A stretch of 64,000 nt of DNA from Clostridia bacterium (GTDB taxonomy: Bacteria; Bacillota; Clostridia; Christensenellales; UBA1242): positions 55,955-119,954 of the forward strand of contig JAFXKG010000005.1 of NCBI GenBank assembly GCA_017531805.1, given 5' to 3'. This document shows, piece after piece, positions 36,501 to 44,535 of the stretch; within the stretch, counting starts at the first letter, position 1, and every line of letters begins with the position of its first letter. A program made the translations under genes and the position numbers. Under the pieces are notes generated by a model that was not told where the DNA came from, did no database searches, and was given only the letters and a program-made list of their open reading frames with translations.

Positions 36501-39447
36501 CATAATACAATGTAGCGTTATCAATTGTGTTAAAAGTAAATTCTTTTTTTGCATTTGTTATTCTAGCAACATAATATGAATTTTCTTTAATAATTTCTAC
36601 TTCTGTTGCATTATTATATTCAATCCATTTTTTAGCAAGAGAGCCTGAAGATTCATACATACATACAAATAAAGATTTAAAACTGTTATCATTGCTATAT
36701 ATAGAAGATTTAGCAAAATCAAAAGGTTTGTTTCTACTTAGACAAACTCTTATTGACCTATAAATAGTAATATTGTATTGAACATCTATACTTTTTGTTG
36801 GAGCATAACTTGAATAATAAATTTCACCACCTATTGATGTTTTAGATTTAAAATTTATGTATGAGTTATAATCTAAATAAATATCATTACAAGGATTATC
36901 ACCCGTAATTGTTCCTCCACTTATATTTAAAGTTGAATCCTTTAAATATATACCATCATTAGCTTCCATGTTATAATAATATTGATTAATAGCATTATCA
37001 TTAGAATCTATTGCTATGTTTCCAGATATAGTACCATTAAAGTTTATAGTAGAATAATATGCTACTATACCTGCGCCACCTGTTGATTTATTTCCACTAC
37101 AATTACCTAAAAAATCTAATGTATTATTACTAATAAAAATCGTGCCGTTACCAGAACTGTTCTCCCTATTTATTTTTGTAGTATTGTTAATGGTTGTTTT
37201 AACTGTTGAGTAAATAGCACTGCCCGAGTAGTTTGAAAAATTTCCAGATAAAGTTGCATTGCTAAGAAGTAACTGTGTACATGCATTAACATAAATACCA
37301 CCACCATTACCTCTTTCACTACTATTCATGTCTGTTGAATATGCAGAACATCCAGAAATAGTCAATGAAGAAGAACTAACACTACCACTACTCGCAATAA
37401 AAATACCGCCACCGTTACCATCATTAGATGTACAACCTGAAATGGTTAGATTTGAAGCATTTACAGTTTTAGCATTTGTTACATATATTCCTCCACCATC
37501 ACCACCAATACCATCTGTCTTATTTGCTTTACAATTACTTACTGTTAAACTAGCATTTTCAGTACCGAAATAAACATTATGACCGTTTGCATTTATATAA
37601 ATACCTCCACCATTATAATCTGCACTACTCGAACCAACAAAAGGTGCCCAAGGGTCTTCACTTATTTGATTTGAAACGGTCCCAGTTATAGTAGTGTCTT
37701 TGTCTACGCCATTGTATTCGCCATAATGTTCAGCGGTATAGTTAATTTCTTTGTTTCCACCATAAATAGTGTTTATGCTTTGAATATATTGTTGTGTTTC
37801 AAATTTGTAAGCACGGTCAATAGCCAAACCTCCACCATTAGCATGAGACATACAATTATAAATATTTAAATTTAAACTAGCACCTAAACTTGCAAACGTA
37901 CCACCGATGTAGGCGCCACCGCCGTCTTTGGCAGATTCGCAATTAGTGATTGTTGCACCGTTGATACCAACAGCAGAAATTTCGTCAGTTGAAGTGTAAG
38001 TTGCTTTGTATGGGAAGATTAATGAAACACCGCCACCATAACCAGTTTTGTTGTTTATGTTGTTTTGGATTTTTACATTTTTGTTTAAAACAAAATCATA
38101 TCCGCTTGACACAACAAGTGCATCTGTTTGGATATTGTTTGCTTTTGCATAGTCTTTTTGTCCGTCAAAGGTTATCACAGGTGTGGTTTCATCTGCATCA
38201 ATATCACCTATAACCAATGATGATAAATCTGTACCTTTGACAATAGCATCTGTATTGTTGCCAGAACGAACCAATGTTGTGTCTGTACTTGTTGTAAGCG
38301 TAATGTAAGAATTTCCGTCAGCAACAGCTGTTTGGTCAACAAACACTTTTTCTACAATAATATTAATTTCTGATTTTTCATCCCCTGCCACATCAAATGC
38401 ATCTGCCATTGTTTCTACTTCTGTTGCTACACCATCTTTAATGATTACATTTTCAAAGCAAGAGCCTGTCAAAAATACTTTGTTAAATCTTGACAAGATT
38501 GGATAATTAAAACTAAGCGGAGTTGATCCATCTGCATATGAGTAATTACACCAAAGTTTTTTTAATGTGTAGCTTGGAGAGTAGCTCCAAATATTAAAGT
38601 TTGTCTTGTTTGCATGGTCAACTTGAATAGAATCGATATTGTTAATATCATCAATTATTGAATAAGCATTGCCATTTGTATGATAGCAATATGACATTGT
38701 AACCATGTTTGATGCTGTGTGGTTTGTAAAGATTTCAGCTACAATGCCACCAACATAATATGAATTGATTTGAGTATCTACAAAAGAATTTTCTATTTTA
38801 TGTGCACCATTGTTAGAAATATATTTACCAACAATACCGCCTGCCATATAACCGCCAGTTATGTTGCCAAGACGCACAAAAGTGTTTGATATGTTTGTAT
38901 TTAAAGCAGTGGCAACAATACCACCTGCAATTTCGCCTTTTGTGTAAACAAAGCAATTGTACAAACCTATATTTTTGATTGTTGCGCCATTAGTATATCC
39001 AAATAAACCATTGCCATCAATTTTTGCGTTATATATTGCGTAGTATTGTCCATCAAATGTGCCTTTAAATGGATTTTGCAAACTACCTATTGATTGGATA
39101 AAATGTCCTTGCATGTCGATATTTTTGTTAAGGTAGATTGTGTATCCTTCAAAAGTTTCTCCATTGTTTACTAGGTATACAAAATAGGCAAAAGATTCTG
39201 CAGAATTGATTGTGTAAGTATTATCGCCCCTTTTTGCGTATGACTTGCCAGCCAACCATTTACTTTCGTCTTTGGTTTTTCCATCCCAAGTGTCAGTTGC
39301 AAACTCTATTGGATTTACTTTTGCAATTTGCGGAATTGAATCCTTTCTTGTTGCGAAATAAATGCCTATGCAAGATACAATTATAAGCATAGTTACCAAA
39401 AACGAAACAATATACTTTATTGCCAATTTAGTTTTTGTATTATTCAT
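30589..39447 (-). CDS. Giant secreted/membrane-anchored beta-helix surface protein (about 2952 aa)
   Basis: An N-terminal hydrophobic segment (residues about 9-30), without a clear signal-peptidase site, suggests Sec export with possible membrane anchoring. Residues about 55-260 hold repeats typical of GLUG-type domains (GTFDGQYYAIYN, GGIVGKYISN). From about 500 to 850 a right-handed beta-helix has repeated NGGGIYI/DGGGIYV turns. The remaining 2100 residues are beta-rich, Thr/Ser/Asn/Tyr-rich modules reminiscent of bacterial surface-repeat domains. No LPxTG or SLH anchor is seen at the C-terminus. It is likely an adhesin or glycan-binding protein; the role is inferred. The ATG at 39447 has a GAGGGG SD. 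The single open frame runs unbroken over 8.86 kb. Confidence 0.82.
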   Translation of the reverse strand: MNNTKTKLAIKYIVSFLVTMLIIVSCIGIYFATRKDSIPQIAKVNPIEFATDTWDGKTKDESKWLAGKSYAKRGDNTYTINSAESFAYFVYLVNNGETFEGYTIYLNKNIDMQGHFIQSIGSLQNPFKGTFDGQYYAIYNAKIDGNGLFGYTNGATIKNIGLYNCFVYTKGEIAGGIVATALNTNISNTFVRLGNITGGYMAGGIVGKYISNNGAHKIENSFVDTQINSYYVGGIVAEIFTNHTASNMVTMSYCYHTNGNAYSIIDDINNIDSIQVDHANKTNFNIWSYSPSYTLKKLWCNYSYADGSTPLSFNYPILSRFNKVFLTGSCFENVIIKDGVATEVETMADAFDVAGDEKSEINIIVEKVFVDQTAVADGNSYITLTTSTDTTLVRSGNNTDAIVKGTDLSSLVIGDIDADETTPVITFDGQKDYAKANNIQTDALVVSSGYDFVLNKNVKIQNNINNKTGYGGGVSLIFPYKATYTSTDEISAVGINGATITNCESAKDGGGAYIGGTFASLGASLNLNIYNCMSHANGGGLAIDRAYKFETQQYIQSINTIYGGNKEINYTAEHYGEYNGVDKDTTITGTVSNQISEDPWAPFVGSSSADYNGGGIYINANGHNVYFGTENASLTVSNCKANKTDGIGGDGGGIYVTNAKTVNASNLTISGCTSNDGNGGGIFIASSGSVSSSSLTISGCSAYSTDMNSSERGNGGGIYVNACTQLLLSNATLSGNFSNYSGSAIYSTVKTTINNTTKINRENSSGNGTIFISNNTLDFLGNCSGNKSTGGAGIVAYYSTINFNGTISGNIAIDSNDNAINQYYYNMEANDGIYLKDSTLNISGGTITGDNPCNDIYLDYNSYINFKSKTSIGGEIYYSSYAPTKSIDVQYNITIYRSIRVCLSRNKPFDFAKSSIYSNDNSFKSLFVCMYESSGSLAKKWIEYNNATEVEIIKENSYYVARITNAKKEFTFNTIDNATLYYARVIKGSSANESDFIKQDNDITLTFYGNQTLYIKTKSENSEKYLITLEISDKTYNYYVRYKSKSEFVTYNGESKECYQTYFNNKISIYNNVTGNINFDITTYENYSTDREQGSPYSTSNITKDQEIAMYQHSITPIFELKEYGIRYQTLILETAESDQTENIYTINATNYVFKEIKTSSAGITNTISTILSNQNISSNQGQNTLTIADNTLSYNGSDYIYLAWAVSAISGKDGVQIIDNSSTNYLESPQKILVEDWGKCSNGDLIYVTVVIKSLKIGIDLYYKNFGEDNYNKETIVFKPNDKTMRYNGALITNVSQDVHLDNLGLNNAPDKRYFDGWEIDYANTAYTISVNGNFLTATNTAGASITFDVTNIENTKYRVNSITEGSEFVQDNNNPLVTARWVDVYEVVVNTGETVWDEDEYNVPQNIGVVYDTSLIVIGNGFIINPVNYSELSNKIGNYVNAAKGHAFSQEHLAGYPFYVYNYGFEINSLQFEIIQNGSITQNNFNSLADCYQYIVANKLSADSVKISITPLWNELGASLKIEEGSNTLYTNYNAAYTLKCISPVGQSFVAYKNKGIYLPKQGVWNYYYLGNPYTYNGTNYLLEIPEYDESQEEHDQFKPLYLDDIHKVYLEIPDYYWSLGELTIDADSNYRFYNGDESSKAKFTYLDAVSTIKSLYINPNFSNGFVDYTKYNKATHGLIETSDLQNLIPEFIAQWNNNILNANLSNKLYLTSAKALNGDVETSLTDGATKALSANSAYIYLVNGVSIGTDSDFAWVDGDHTNTAKSLPVFNMNRLYTLRWFNSAEKDIYYKTYKGVEYTSVSEEFASTLDDTNRKTKWQVIDGYETDGTNYQLKLELDDFRIRSVNDFTINTLYDELADSISDYGYVLVKFTDEVVDASHKGSAMYLAYAEDGEMAYYKLFSGEDAVNKDFTNFKFNLNKDDVKKVKYNGNEIDLLALDGNNNPVYKVDVPKLYEGSKIQLAVYDQAYDNTVSDNMIGYRIVDRADWSIQEYQKERVVQNLTYQSSNYLFNNENRIAEGQLDFYSDIFINVYFENIVYDLSVKLDDPEASIDNGNFDVDASSGSVLEQTEIAFDDLIKDSQSFVLYYNPTPAYELSANAFTLGELILQSSNLEQYYGFTFDGTWLRKYYENVGFSTEDQSLEILINTTRIVFTINVKVVDTSRESGQTIEEISIDTWKYNNTIWTDANFAKVFEYDSTVGTYLTKGRVPLESYAMLQSGNKNLLYKAYGFKVVDKPTIYEISTENALLQMASGTLGEIIPEDNRTLTYIVDTRELVTISLKAIDVLHVNHSHDTNSTVRKTTISNGINNSTTFILSANAEKVASDNTTYNNTALIYAYKGLDCELSSDFNTVYYDDVEYYLGLRPDRDSGAEKLSSYMFTATESTTLYLHFVPREIDVNVVYTLDGESTTSAKLTENGIMSSTVSLNDMFITHQLVFKINYLHTDYVVQVFVNTNNINLVNNEARYNLTQSTYENFAGELDLYINVYSKDVNAITIKFESNGQSIEGYDYGSIILTDTDLNGVSATKSLISIGQNLNSYSVIADHKIKLNVSLTSAFSYAGYRHEDGALITKATPDSYPDRSEEIVLFEKFNPELHWGTYTIVLEPIEVKAKLSATSEQIEYYTITSSAGTITNEENTLSIIGLGYGDIIYLLVSEKIDERFDYLYIDKNNNGLYDTAELKYTAVDGVLEVTDCLIDSEILSSYAEYIVQGNSVYYLLNFRIATTPKYKLEINGATDNVVITTSPEILKDGQVQYHLVNTQISLSIKAKLHGKYNLSLNDGDTVLAVGNNSNEYIVSYTFNITEDSIYTILMTPEQFNINYTEKHIYNLSTGATTVTGDDIVGQITVNEGGNVYDSTSIITLNYAGETTNKVQLQKVIITGNDAEKVEILINTKEDGSIDITGTTDDYAVTAYKVSGVTKISITYTTKNNISIETQYISLALISPSEQA

Positions 39448-39645
39448 ACTACCCCTCACAAAAATTTATTTGAATAAATATATTTATATTTATTTTAACA
39501 ATATACGACAAAAAATACAACAAAATTTAATATAAATATTAAATAATATTTTACTATTATGCGCTAAGCGTTGCACACAAAAAAATAAATTACACCGTTC
39601 ATTTATATAAAAATCTTGAGTTGATTTATGAACATCAATCATATA

Positions 39646-39709
39646 GAAAAAACCGAGCAATAAAAAAGGAAATGATTTTTTATATCATTTCCGTAAAATG
39701 AGCTCGTGT
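39646..39709. repeat. Palindromic terminator-bearing repeat, copy 1
   Basis: A 64-nt unit with outer arms CGAGC/GCTCG and an inner arm GGAAATGAT/ATCATTTCC. On the minus strand the inner hairpin is followed by TTTTTTATT, a standard intrinsic terminator. It is nearly identical to copy 2, 111 bp away. Confidence 0.7.
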
Positions 39710-39719
39710 CGCTTTTTAG

Positions 39720-39750
39720 GGCTCCCACAAGACTTGTGTCGCAGTGGGAT
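39720..39750. other. Hairpin between the two palindromic repeats
   Basis: CTCCCAC and GTGGGA arms flank GACTTGTGTCGC, forming a separate short stem in the spacer between the two repeat copies. It has no T run. Confidence 0.35.
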
Positions 39751-39753
39751 ATG

Positions 39754-39826
39754 GTGGAAAAACCGAGCAATAAAAAAGGAAATGATTTTTACATCATTTC
39801 CGTAAAATGAGCTCGTGTTTTTCCAC
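39754..39826. repeat. Palindromic terminator-bearing repeat, copy 2 (GT8 terminator)
   Basis: Same unit as copy 1 (core 39757-39818), here extended by GTGGAAAAA (39754-39762) pairing with TTTTTCCAC (39818-39826), so nearly the whole 73 nt folds as one hairpin abutting the stop of the GT8 gene. The rest of the 366-nt gap between 39448 and 39825 holds only AT-rich upstream sequence of the giant gene. Confidence 0.75.
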
Positions 39827-40875
39827 TATCTTCTATGATTAGTCTTAATAGCGCATGGCAACGATACCATAGACAACAAATCATCTAAAATATCTTCTTC
39901 AAGTTCTTTTGTTGATACAGCATTATGTGTTTTACCTTTCTTTAAAACTATTGTTTTGTAGTTATTGTCTGAATTTGCAATATTTAATGCCAATTTTATT
40001 AGGTTTTCGCCACCGATTCTATCTGCATCCTTTTGTTCTTGAGTGTAAGATGCTTGTGTTTGTTTGATTTTGTCATAAAAAGATGTTGTTTTTGCAATAT
40101 CCCAAAAATATTCTTCGAACATAAGATTTTCGTACTTCCAAGGCTTCATAAACATGTTGTAATGAATTAGATATAAATCTTTGTCTTCAAGACACTTGCC
40201 CATTGGCATTTTGTTCCAACCTGGTTTTAAGTATTTAACACTATTTTTACATGTAACATTTAAATAGTCTTGATCTGGCGCAACAGCACCAAAGTTGTAA
40301 CTATTTACCCATTTGTAAAAATCGTCTTCTATATTGTTCTTTCTAAATTTCTTTAAGTTCATGATAAGAACGCCAGAATTAAAATATTGTTTTTCTGTTA
40401 CATCAAGCGCTTCCCTAGTGTAATAAACAAAGTCTTTATTAGAATATACAACTTCGTCTAAAACAGCACCAAGATAATTTAAACCAATATCGACATTATA
40501 TAAATTAGCAATATCATCATTTAAAACGATATCAGAATCTAAATAAATTGCTTTGTCGTATTGTGGGAACATAGACGGAATAAATAATCTAAAATAAATT
40601 GAAACAGAATAGTAGTCTCTGAGTGCCACCTTGTTTTTAATACTTTCAATTTTTTCATTTACATCTACAATGTCGACCTTAAGATTTGTTTTTTCACATT
40701 GTTTGATTTCTGATATATCTTCGTCTTTTAAATCATTTGTAAGAATATATATCTTATACATGTATTTATTTGATATTTTATTTGCTAAAGATTTGATTGC
40801 AATTGTTAAATAAGGAACATAGTTTTTATCTGAAGCAAAGAACACTGGTATTTCTTTTTTATTTTTTAATTTCAT
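39826..40875 (-). CDS. Glycosyltransferase family 8 protein
   Basis: Retaining sugar transferase of the GT8 (LgtC/GATL-type) fold. The DxD metal motif is in AIYLDSDIVLNDD (about 93-105). FNSGVLIMNLKKF (about 164) and DQDYLNV (about 200) follow, and the family LIHYN plus PWKY pattern closes the domain (about 232-246). It has no membrane segment or signal peptide. It probably decorates a cell-surface polysaccharide or protein; the giant protein next door is a possible client, which is inference from position only. The SD AAGGGG lies just before the ATG. Confidence 0.92.
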   Translation of the reverse strand: MKLKNKKEIPVFFASDKNYVPYLTIAIKSLANKISNKYMYKIYILTNDLKDEDISEIKQCEKTNLKVDIVDVNEKIESIKNKVALRDYYSVSIYFRLFIPSMFPQYDKAIYLDSDIVLNDDIANLYNVDIGLNYLGAVLDEVVYSNKDFVYYTREALDVTEKQYFNSGVLIMNLKKFRKNNIEDDFYKWVNSYNFGAVAPDQDYLNVTCKNSVKYLKPGWNKMPMGKCLEDKDLYLIHYNMFMKPWKYENLMFEEYFWDIAKTTSFYDKIKQTQASYTQEQKDADRIGGENLIKLALNIANSDNNYKTIVLKKGKTHNAVSTKELEEDILDDLLSMVSLPCAIKTNHRR

Positions 40876-41103
40876 ACCCCTTAACCTCCGTATGTTTCAA
40901 TAACTTTTGTTATTGTATCGTTATCATATCAAAAAAAAGTAAAAAATATCAATAGAATTGCCAAAATAATTCTATAATGTCCAAACAATTAAAAATAGAG
41001 TAAAATTTATCACTCTACTAAAATTAGAATTTGCTCTATTTAAACAAGAAAAGTATCAATTTTGCGCTATAAAATAGATAAAACATTTTTGTTTACAATC
41101 ACT

Positions 41104-41685
41104 CTATTGGTCATTATTTTTTAGATTTTTTCTTTCTGCAAACTTAAGCATAATTTGTAATCTTGGCATATTGTATCGTAAAATGACAACCGGGATTAGA
41201 TTTAAAACAAAACTTGTTACCGCTATTGGCAGTGCCATTGGCAACCAGAACTTGATAGGCATAATAAAAATACAAGCAATGCTTACAAATAAACTTACAA
41301 AATGATTTAAAAATCCTTTATTTGTTTCAACAATAAACTTTTTGATATATTCAGGATCATTTGGAGATTTGATATTATTCTTCCTAAAAGAATTTAACGC
41401 TCCTAATTCTGCAGTTTTATCTTTCCATTTTTTTACACCTAACTTCTCATAAAATCTACACTCTTTTTTACTTGGATTGTAAAATTTTTTATTACCTTCA
41501 AACCACTTGTCTGGCATAAATTTAGCACATAGTACAGCCACAACACCATTTATTGCAATTATACCAACAACAGCCACAAGATAAATCCAAGTTATAGTCC
41601 AAACAGACAAAACATTGTTAAAAACAACCAAATTTAATACATAAATTGCAACAAATGCAAATAAGAAAATTATTAAACTTATCAT
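41104..41685 (-). CDS. CrtO-like acyltransferase-family membrane protein
   Basis: A 193-aa membrane protein with two N-terminal and two C-terminal hydrophobic segments. The loop has the pattern NPSKKECRFYEKLGVKKWKD, characteristic of the family named for staphylococcal glycosyl-diaponeurosporenoate acyltransferase (CrtO). No carotenoid genes are present here, so that name should not be taken literally. It lies 13 nt after an acyltransferase gene and is probably co-transcribed with it, suggesting lipid or glycan acylation. The SD is AGAGG. Confidence 0.7.
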   Translation of the reverse strand: MISLIIFLFAFVAIYVLNLVVFNNVLSVWTITWIYLVAVVGIIAINGVVAVLCAKFMPDKWFEGNKKFYNPSKKECRFYEKLGVKKWKDKTAELGALNSFRKNNIKSPNDPEYIKKFIVETNKGFLNHFVSLFVSIACIFIMPIKFWLPMALPIAVTSFVLNLIPVVILRYNMPRLQIMLKFAERKNLKNNDQ

Positions 41686-41698
41686 TAGTAACCTCTTG

Positions 41699-42529
41699 TT
41701 AATCCTTATAACTTAAAGGAATGCCATATGTTTTTTCATAAACATTTTTACACATTTCAAAATTGATTTTTTTCATTTTTTCAGATGCTTCTTTAACACT
41801 AAGTGTTTTGTCCGGATAAATAGGTTCCATTATGTGAATAGTATATTCTTGCACTGGCAAACCATCTCCGTCAACATGTTCTTTAGAATCTTCCATCGTA
41901 ATAAAACAAGGGATAATTGGAGTATTAAATTTGCATGCAAACTTAAATGCTCCATCTTTAAATGGTCTTGGTTTTTTATAGTTCCACCACATATATTGCT
42001 CTGGATATATCAAAATAAACGAATCTTTTTTTGTTATAACATCAAGCGCTTCAAAAAACTTTTTCATCGTACTTGGACTGCTACTAAGTGGAAGTGTGTT
42101 GCAATGTTTAAAGAATTTATCAAACCCTTTAGGTGGAGCGGTATAATTGCCCTCTCTGATTATGCGATAAAAATCCTTCTTTTTTGTTGAATATTTTTGA
42201 AAAGTTTTATAAATAGCAATATTTTCAAAAATATGAAAGTGATTGCTTGTCACAAATGCAGAACCTTTTACTTTATTAATATTTTCTGCACCTATTACAT
42301 CTTTTATAATAATTTGATTTGCGGCAAAAAGATTGTCCATACCTTTTTCAGCAAAACGAGATATAAAAAATCTTGCTATTTTGTTTTTTAAACTTTTTCT
42401 TAGATAATCAATTTCATCTGGCAACAATACTTTTGAGGGCGGATCGTTTTCTACATCAGTATCAAAATTGCCTTCCTTTTCAAACTTTTTAATTTTTTCT
42501 AAAATTTCTAACCTTTCTTTAGATATCAT
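41699..42529 (-). CDS. Lysophospholipid acyltransferase-family protein (PlsC-like, variant motif)
   Basis: PlsC-type fold of 276 aa. The catalytic motif normally reads NHxxxxD; here it is SNHFHIFEN (about 96-104), with Glu in place of Asp. The acyl-acceptor motif, usually FPEGT, is YPEQY (about 178-182), followed by the expected RPFKDGAFKFACKFNTPIIP. It may act on an unusual acceptor. Its operon partner is the CrtO-like membrane protein downstream. The ATG at 42529 has GGAG just upstream. No membrane segment is evident, so it is probably peripheral. Confidence 0.8.
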   Translation of the reverse strand: MISKERLEILEKIKKFEKEGNFDTDVENDPPSKVLLPDEIDYLRKSLKNKIARFFISRFAEKGMDNLFAANQIIIKDVIGAENINKVKGSAFVTSNHFHIFENIAIYKTFQKYSTKKKDFYRIIREGNYTAPPKGFDKFFKHCNTLPLSSSPSTMKKFFEALDVITKKDSFILIYPEQYMWWNYKKPRPFKDGAFKFACKFNTPIIPCFITMEDSKEHVDGDGLPVQEYTIHIMEPIYPDKTLSVKEASEKMKKINFEMCKNVYEKTYGIPLSYKD

Positions 42530-42757
42530 ATATTCTCCTATATTATAACTTTAACATTAAAAGAGTAAAATGTCAAAACAATATATAAATTTTGTCTTTA
42601 CAACAACTTGATTTGAACAATTTAAACTCTACTATTTTTAGAAAATATAAAATTTTATCTCTTTTAAATAGAATATCAAAATTGTTTGCTTATTTTTTTT
42701 AAATATGTTAATATTTTTATGTAAAAATATGAGTTTTTACTTTAAGTTGAGGTGAAA

Positions 42758-43450
42758 ATGCAAGAAATCAATACCATTATTGGTAAAAATTTAATGCTTT
42801 TAAGAAAAAACGCAAAACTTACACAACTAGAGTTTGCTGAAAAATTTAATTATTCTGACAAATCGATTTCTAAGTGGGAAAATGGCGAATCTTTGCCTAG
42901 CGTAGATGTTTTGTATGAAGTTGCTAAATTTTATAACACCACGCTTGACGCACTAACTAAAGAAGATGACATTTTGCAGACGCAAACACCATCTAAAACT
43001 AAAAAAGAACGCAAACCAAGGATGTTCCCTACTCATTTGATTGTAACGCTTTTGTCTGTTTGTGCAGTTTGGTTGTTTGCAACAATAACTTTTGTAGTGC
43101 TTAAACTTACTATAAACATCAATTATGGTATGGTGTTTTTATGGGCATTGCCACTAAGTTGTGTTTTATTGATTATTTTCAATAGTTTTTGGGGACGCAT
43201 GCGATACTTATTCCCTATCCTTACAGTCTTTTTGTGGGTATTGTTGGCATGTTTGCATATTCAATTATTGTTGGTTGGTTTAAACATTTGGCCTATATAT
43301 TTCCTTGGTATTCCTTTGCAAGTTGCAATCATTTTGTGGGGTGCATTGATAAAAAAGCCTAGCAAAAAACAAAAAGAAAAACACGAAAGTAAAAACAAAA
43401 AGTCAGAAGATGCAAAACAAAACATCACTAACGAAAAAACCGATGCATAA
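42758..43450 (+). CDS. XRE-family regulator with membrane domain
   Basis: An N-terminal Cro/CI helix-turn-helix (about residues 5-62: TQLEFAEKFNYSDKSISKWENGESLPS) is followed by a linker and about four hydrophobic segments (about 90-200), then a Lys/Glu-rich cytoplasmic tail. This architecture recurs at 16530-17138, but that protein carries a zinc ribbon. A GTG at 42752 is in frame, but it is part of the GAGGTG SD, so the ATG at 42758 is chosen. Target genes are unknown. Confidence 0.85.
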   Translation: MQEINTIIGKNLMLLRKNAKLTQLEFAEKFNYSDKSISKWENGESLPSVDVLYEVAKFYNTTLDALTKEDDILQTQTPSKTKKERKPRMFPTHLIVTLLSVCAVWLFATITFVVLKLTININYGMVFLWALPLSCVLLIIFNSFWGRMRYLFPILTVFLWVLLACLHIQLLLVGLNIWPIYFLGIPLQVAIILWGALIKKPSKKQKEKHESKNKKSEDAKQNITNEKTDA

Positions 43451-43467
43451 AGCATCGATTTTTTTAT
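43438..43467 (+). terminator. Terminator of XRE membrane regulator gene (42758)
   Basis: CGATGC-ATAAA-GCATCG hairpin followed by a run of T, starting inside the last codons. Confidence 0.75.
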
Positions 43468-43492
43468 ATTTAATTATCAATTTAAATGTTTA

Positions 43493-44404
43493 TTATAATT
43501 TATTGTTTGATTTACAAATATTTTTTATCCTATACACCGCACATTGCTTGACTGCATCTATACCTTGTTTACCATATGTCCTTGGACAATACTTATCTGG
43601 CGCTTCATTTAAATATTCGCGCACACGCGCTGTATTCGCCAACCTAAAATCAGTATCCATATTAATTTTGCTTATATGAGTTTTATAAGCATTTTTTAGT
43701 AAATTCTTATTACCAACTGCTTTTTGTATTATGCCACCATTATTGTTTATTTGTTTTATGTATGTTTCTTCTATCAAAGAGGCACCATGCAACACTATAG
43801 GCGTGTTTGGTATCTCTTTTTCAATCTTTTTTAAAATATCATATCTAATTTTAGGCTCTCCAACATATTTGTTTACACCATGATTTGTGCCAATTGAGAC
43901 AGCAAGAAAATCTACGCCCGTTTGCTCTAAAAACAACTTTGCCTCTGCTGGAGAAGTAAATCTCTCTTTATCAGCTATCAGTCCGTCATCATTGGCAACA
44001 GCAAGTACCCCCAATTCTCCTTCTACAGTGACATTTCTTGCATGAGCATATTTTACAACTTGCTTTGTCAGTTTAACATTTTCTTTAAAAGTTAAAGTGG
44101 AACCATCAATCATAACGCTGTCAAAACCAATTTTTATTGCGCGTTTTACAATGTCCATATTTGCGCCATGATCTAAATGAAAAGACACTGGTAATTTTTG
44201 TTTTTTTACACCAGCAATAATACCCGCTAAAACAAAATCGCCAAAGTAATTCATAGCAGATTCACTTACTTGCAAAATCATAGGTGATTTAGTTTCTTCA
44301 CAGGCTAAAATCAGTCCTTTAAATATTTCAAAATTGGCAAAATTAAAAGCAGGCACAATATAATTATTTTTCATTGCCTTTTTAAGCATTGTTAGTGTAT
44401 TCAT
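43493..44404 (-). CDS. fba: Class II fructose-bisphosphate aldolase
   Basis: Zinc aldolase splitting fructose-1,6-bisphosphate into the two triose phosphates of glycolysis. The zinc ligands are seen in SFHLDHGAN (about 79), VEGELG (about 132) and LHGAS (about 205), with the phosphate-loop NHGVNK. It is related to the GatY/FbaA group. The frame extends 23 codons upstream, but AGGGG lies 5 nt before the ATG at 44404 (MNTLTMLKKAMKNNY). The short C-terminal extension is specific to this protein. Confidence 0.93.
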   Translation of the reverse strand: MNTLTMLKKAMKNNYIVPAFNFANFEIFKGLILACEETKSPMILQVSESAMNYFGDFVLAGIIAGVKKQKLPVSFHLDHGANMDIVKRAIKIGFDSVMIDGSTLTFKENVKLTKQVVKYAHARNVTVEGELGVLAVANDDGLIADKERFTSPAEAKLFLEQTGVDFLAVSIGTNHGVNKYVGEPKIRYDILKKIEKEIPNTPIVLHGASLIEETYIKQINNNGGIIQKAVGNKNLLKNAYKTHISKINMDTDFRLANTARVREYLNEAPDKYCPRTYGKQGIDAVKQCAVYRIKNICKSNNKL

Positions 44405-44535
44405 ATTTCCCCTTTTGTTTATTGTATCACAAACGGTAAAAAAAGTGTAAATATTTTCAAATAAATTTTGCAAATTACGACAAAACTTTTTGAATTTAAT
44501 AAAAAATTGTGTATACTAATCAAAAGGGGTAACAT

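Noticed and set aside
33423-38213. Several short plus-strand frames inside the giant gene
   Set aside because: They are antisense to a continuous beta-helix protein and show no SD or recognisable protein features.
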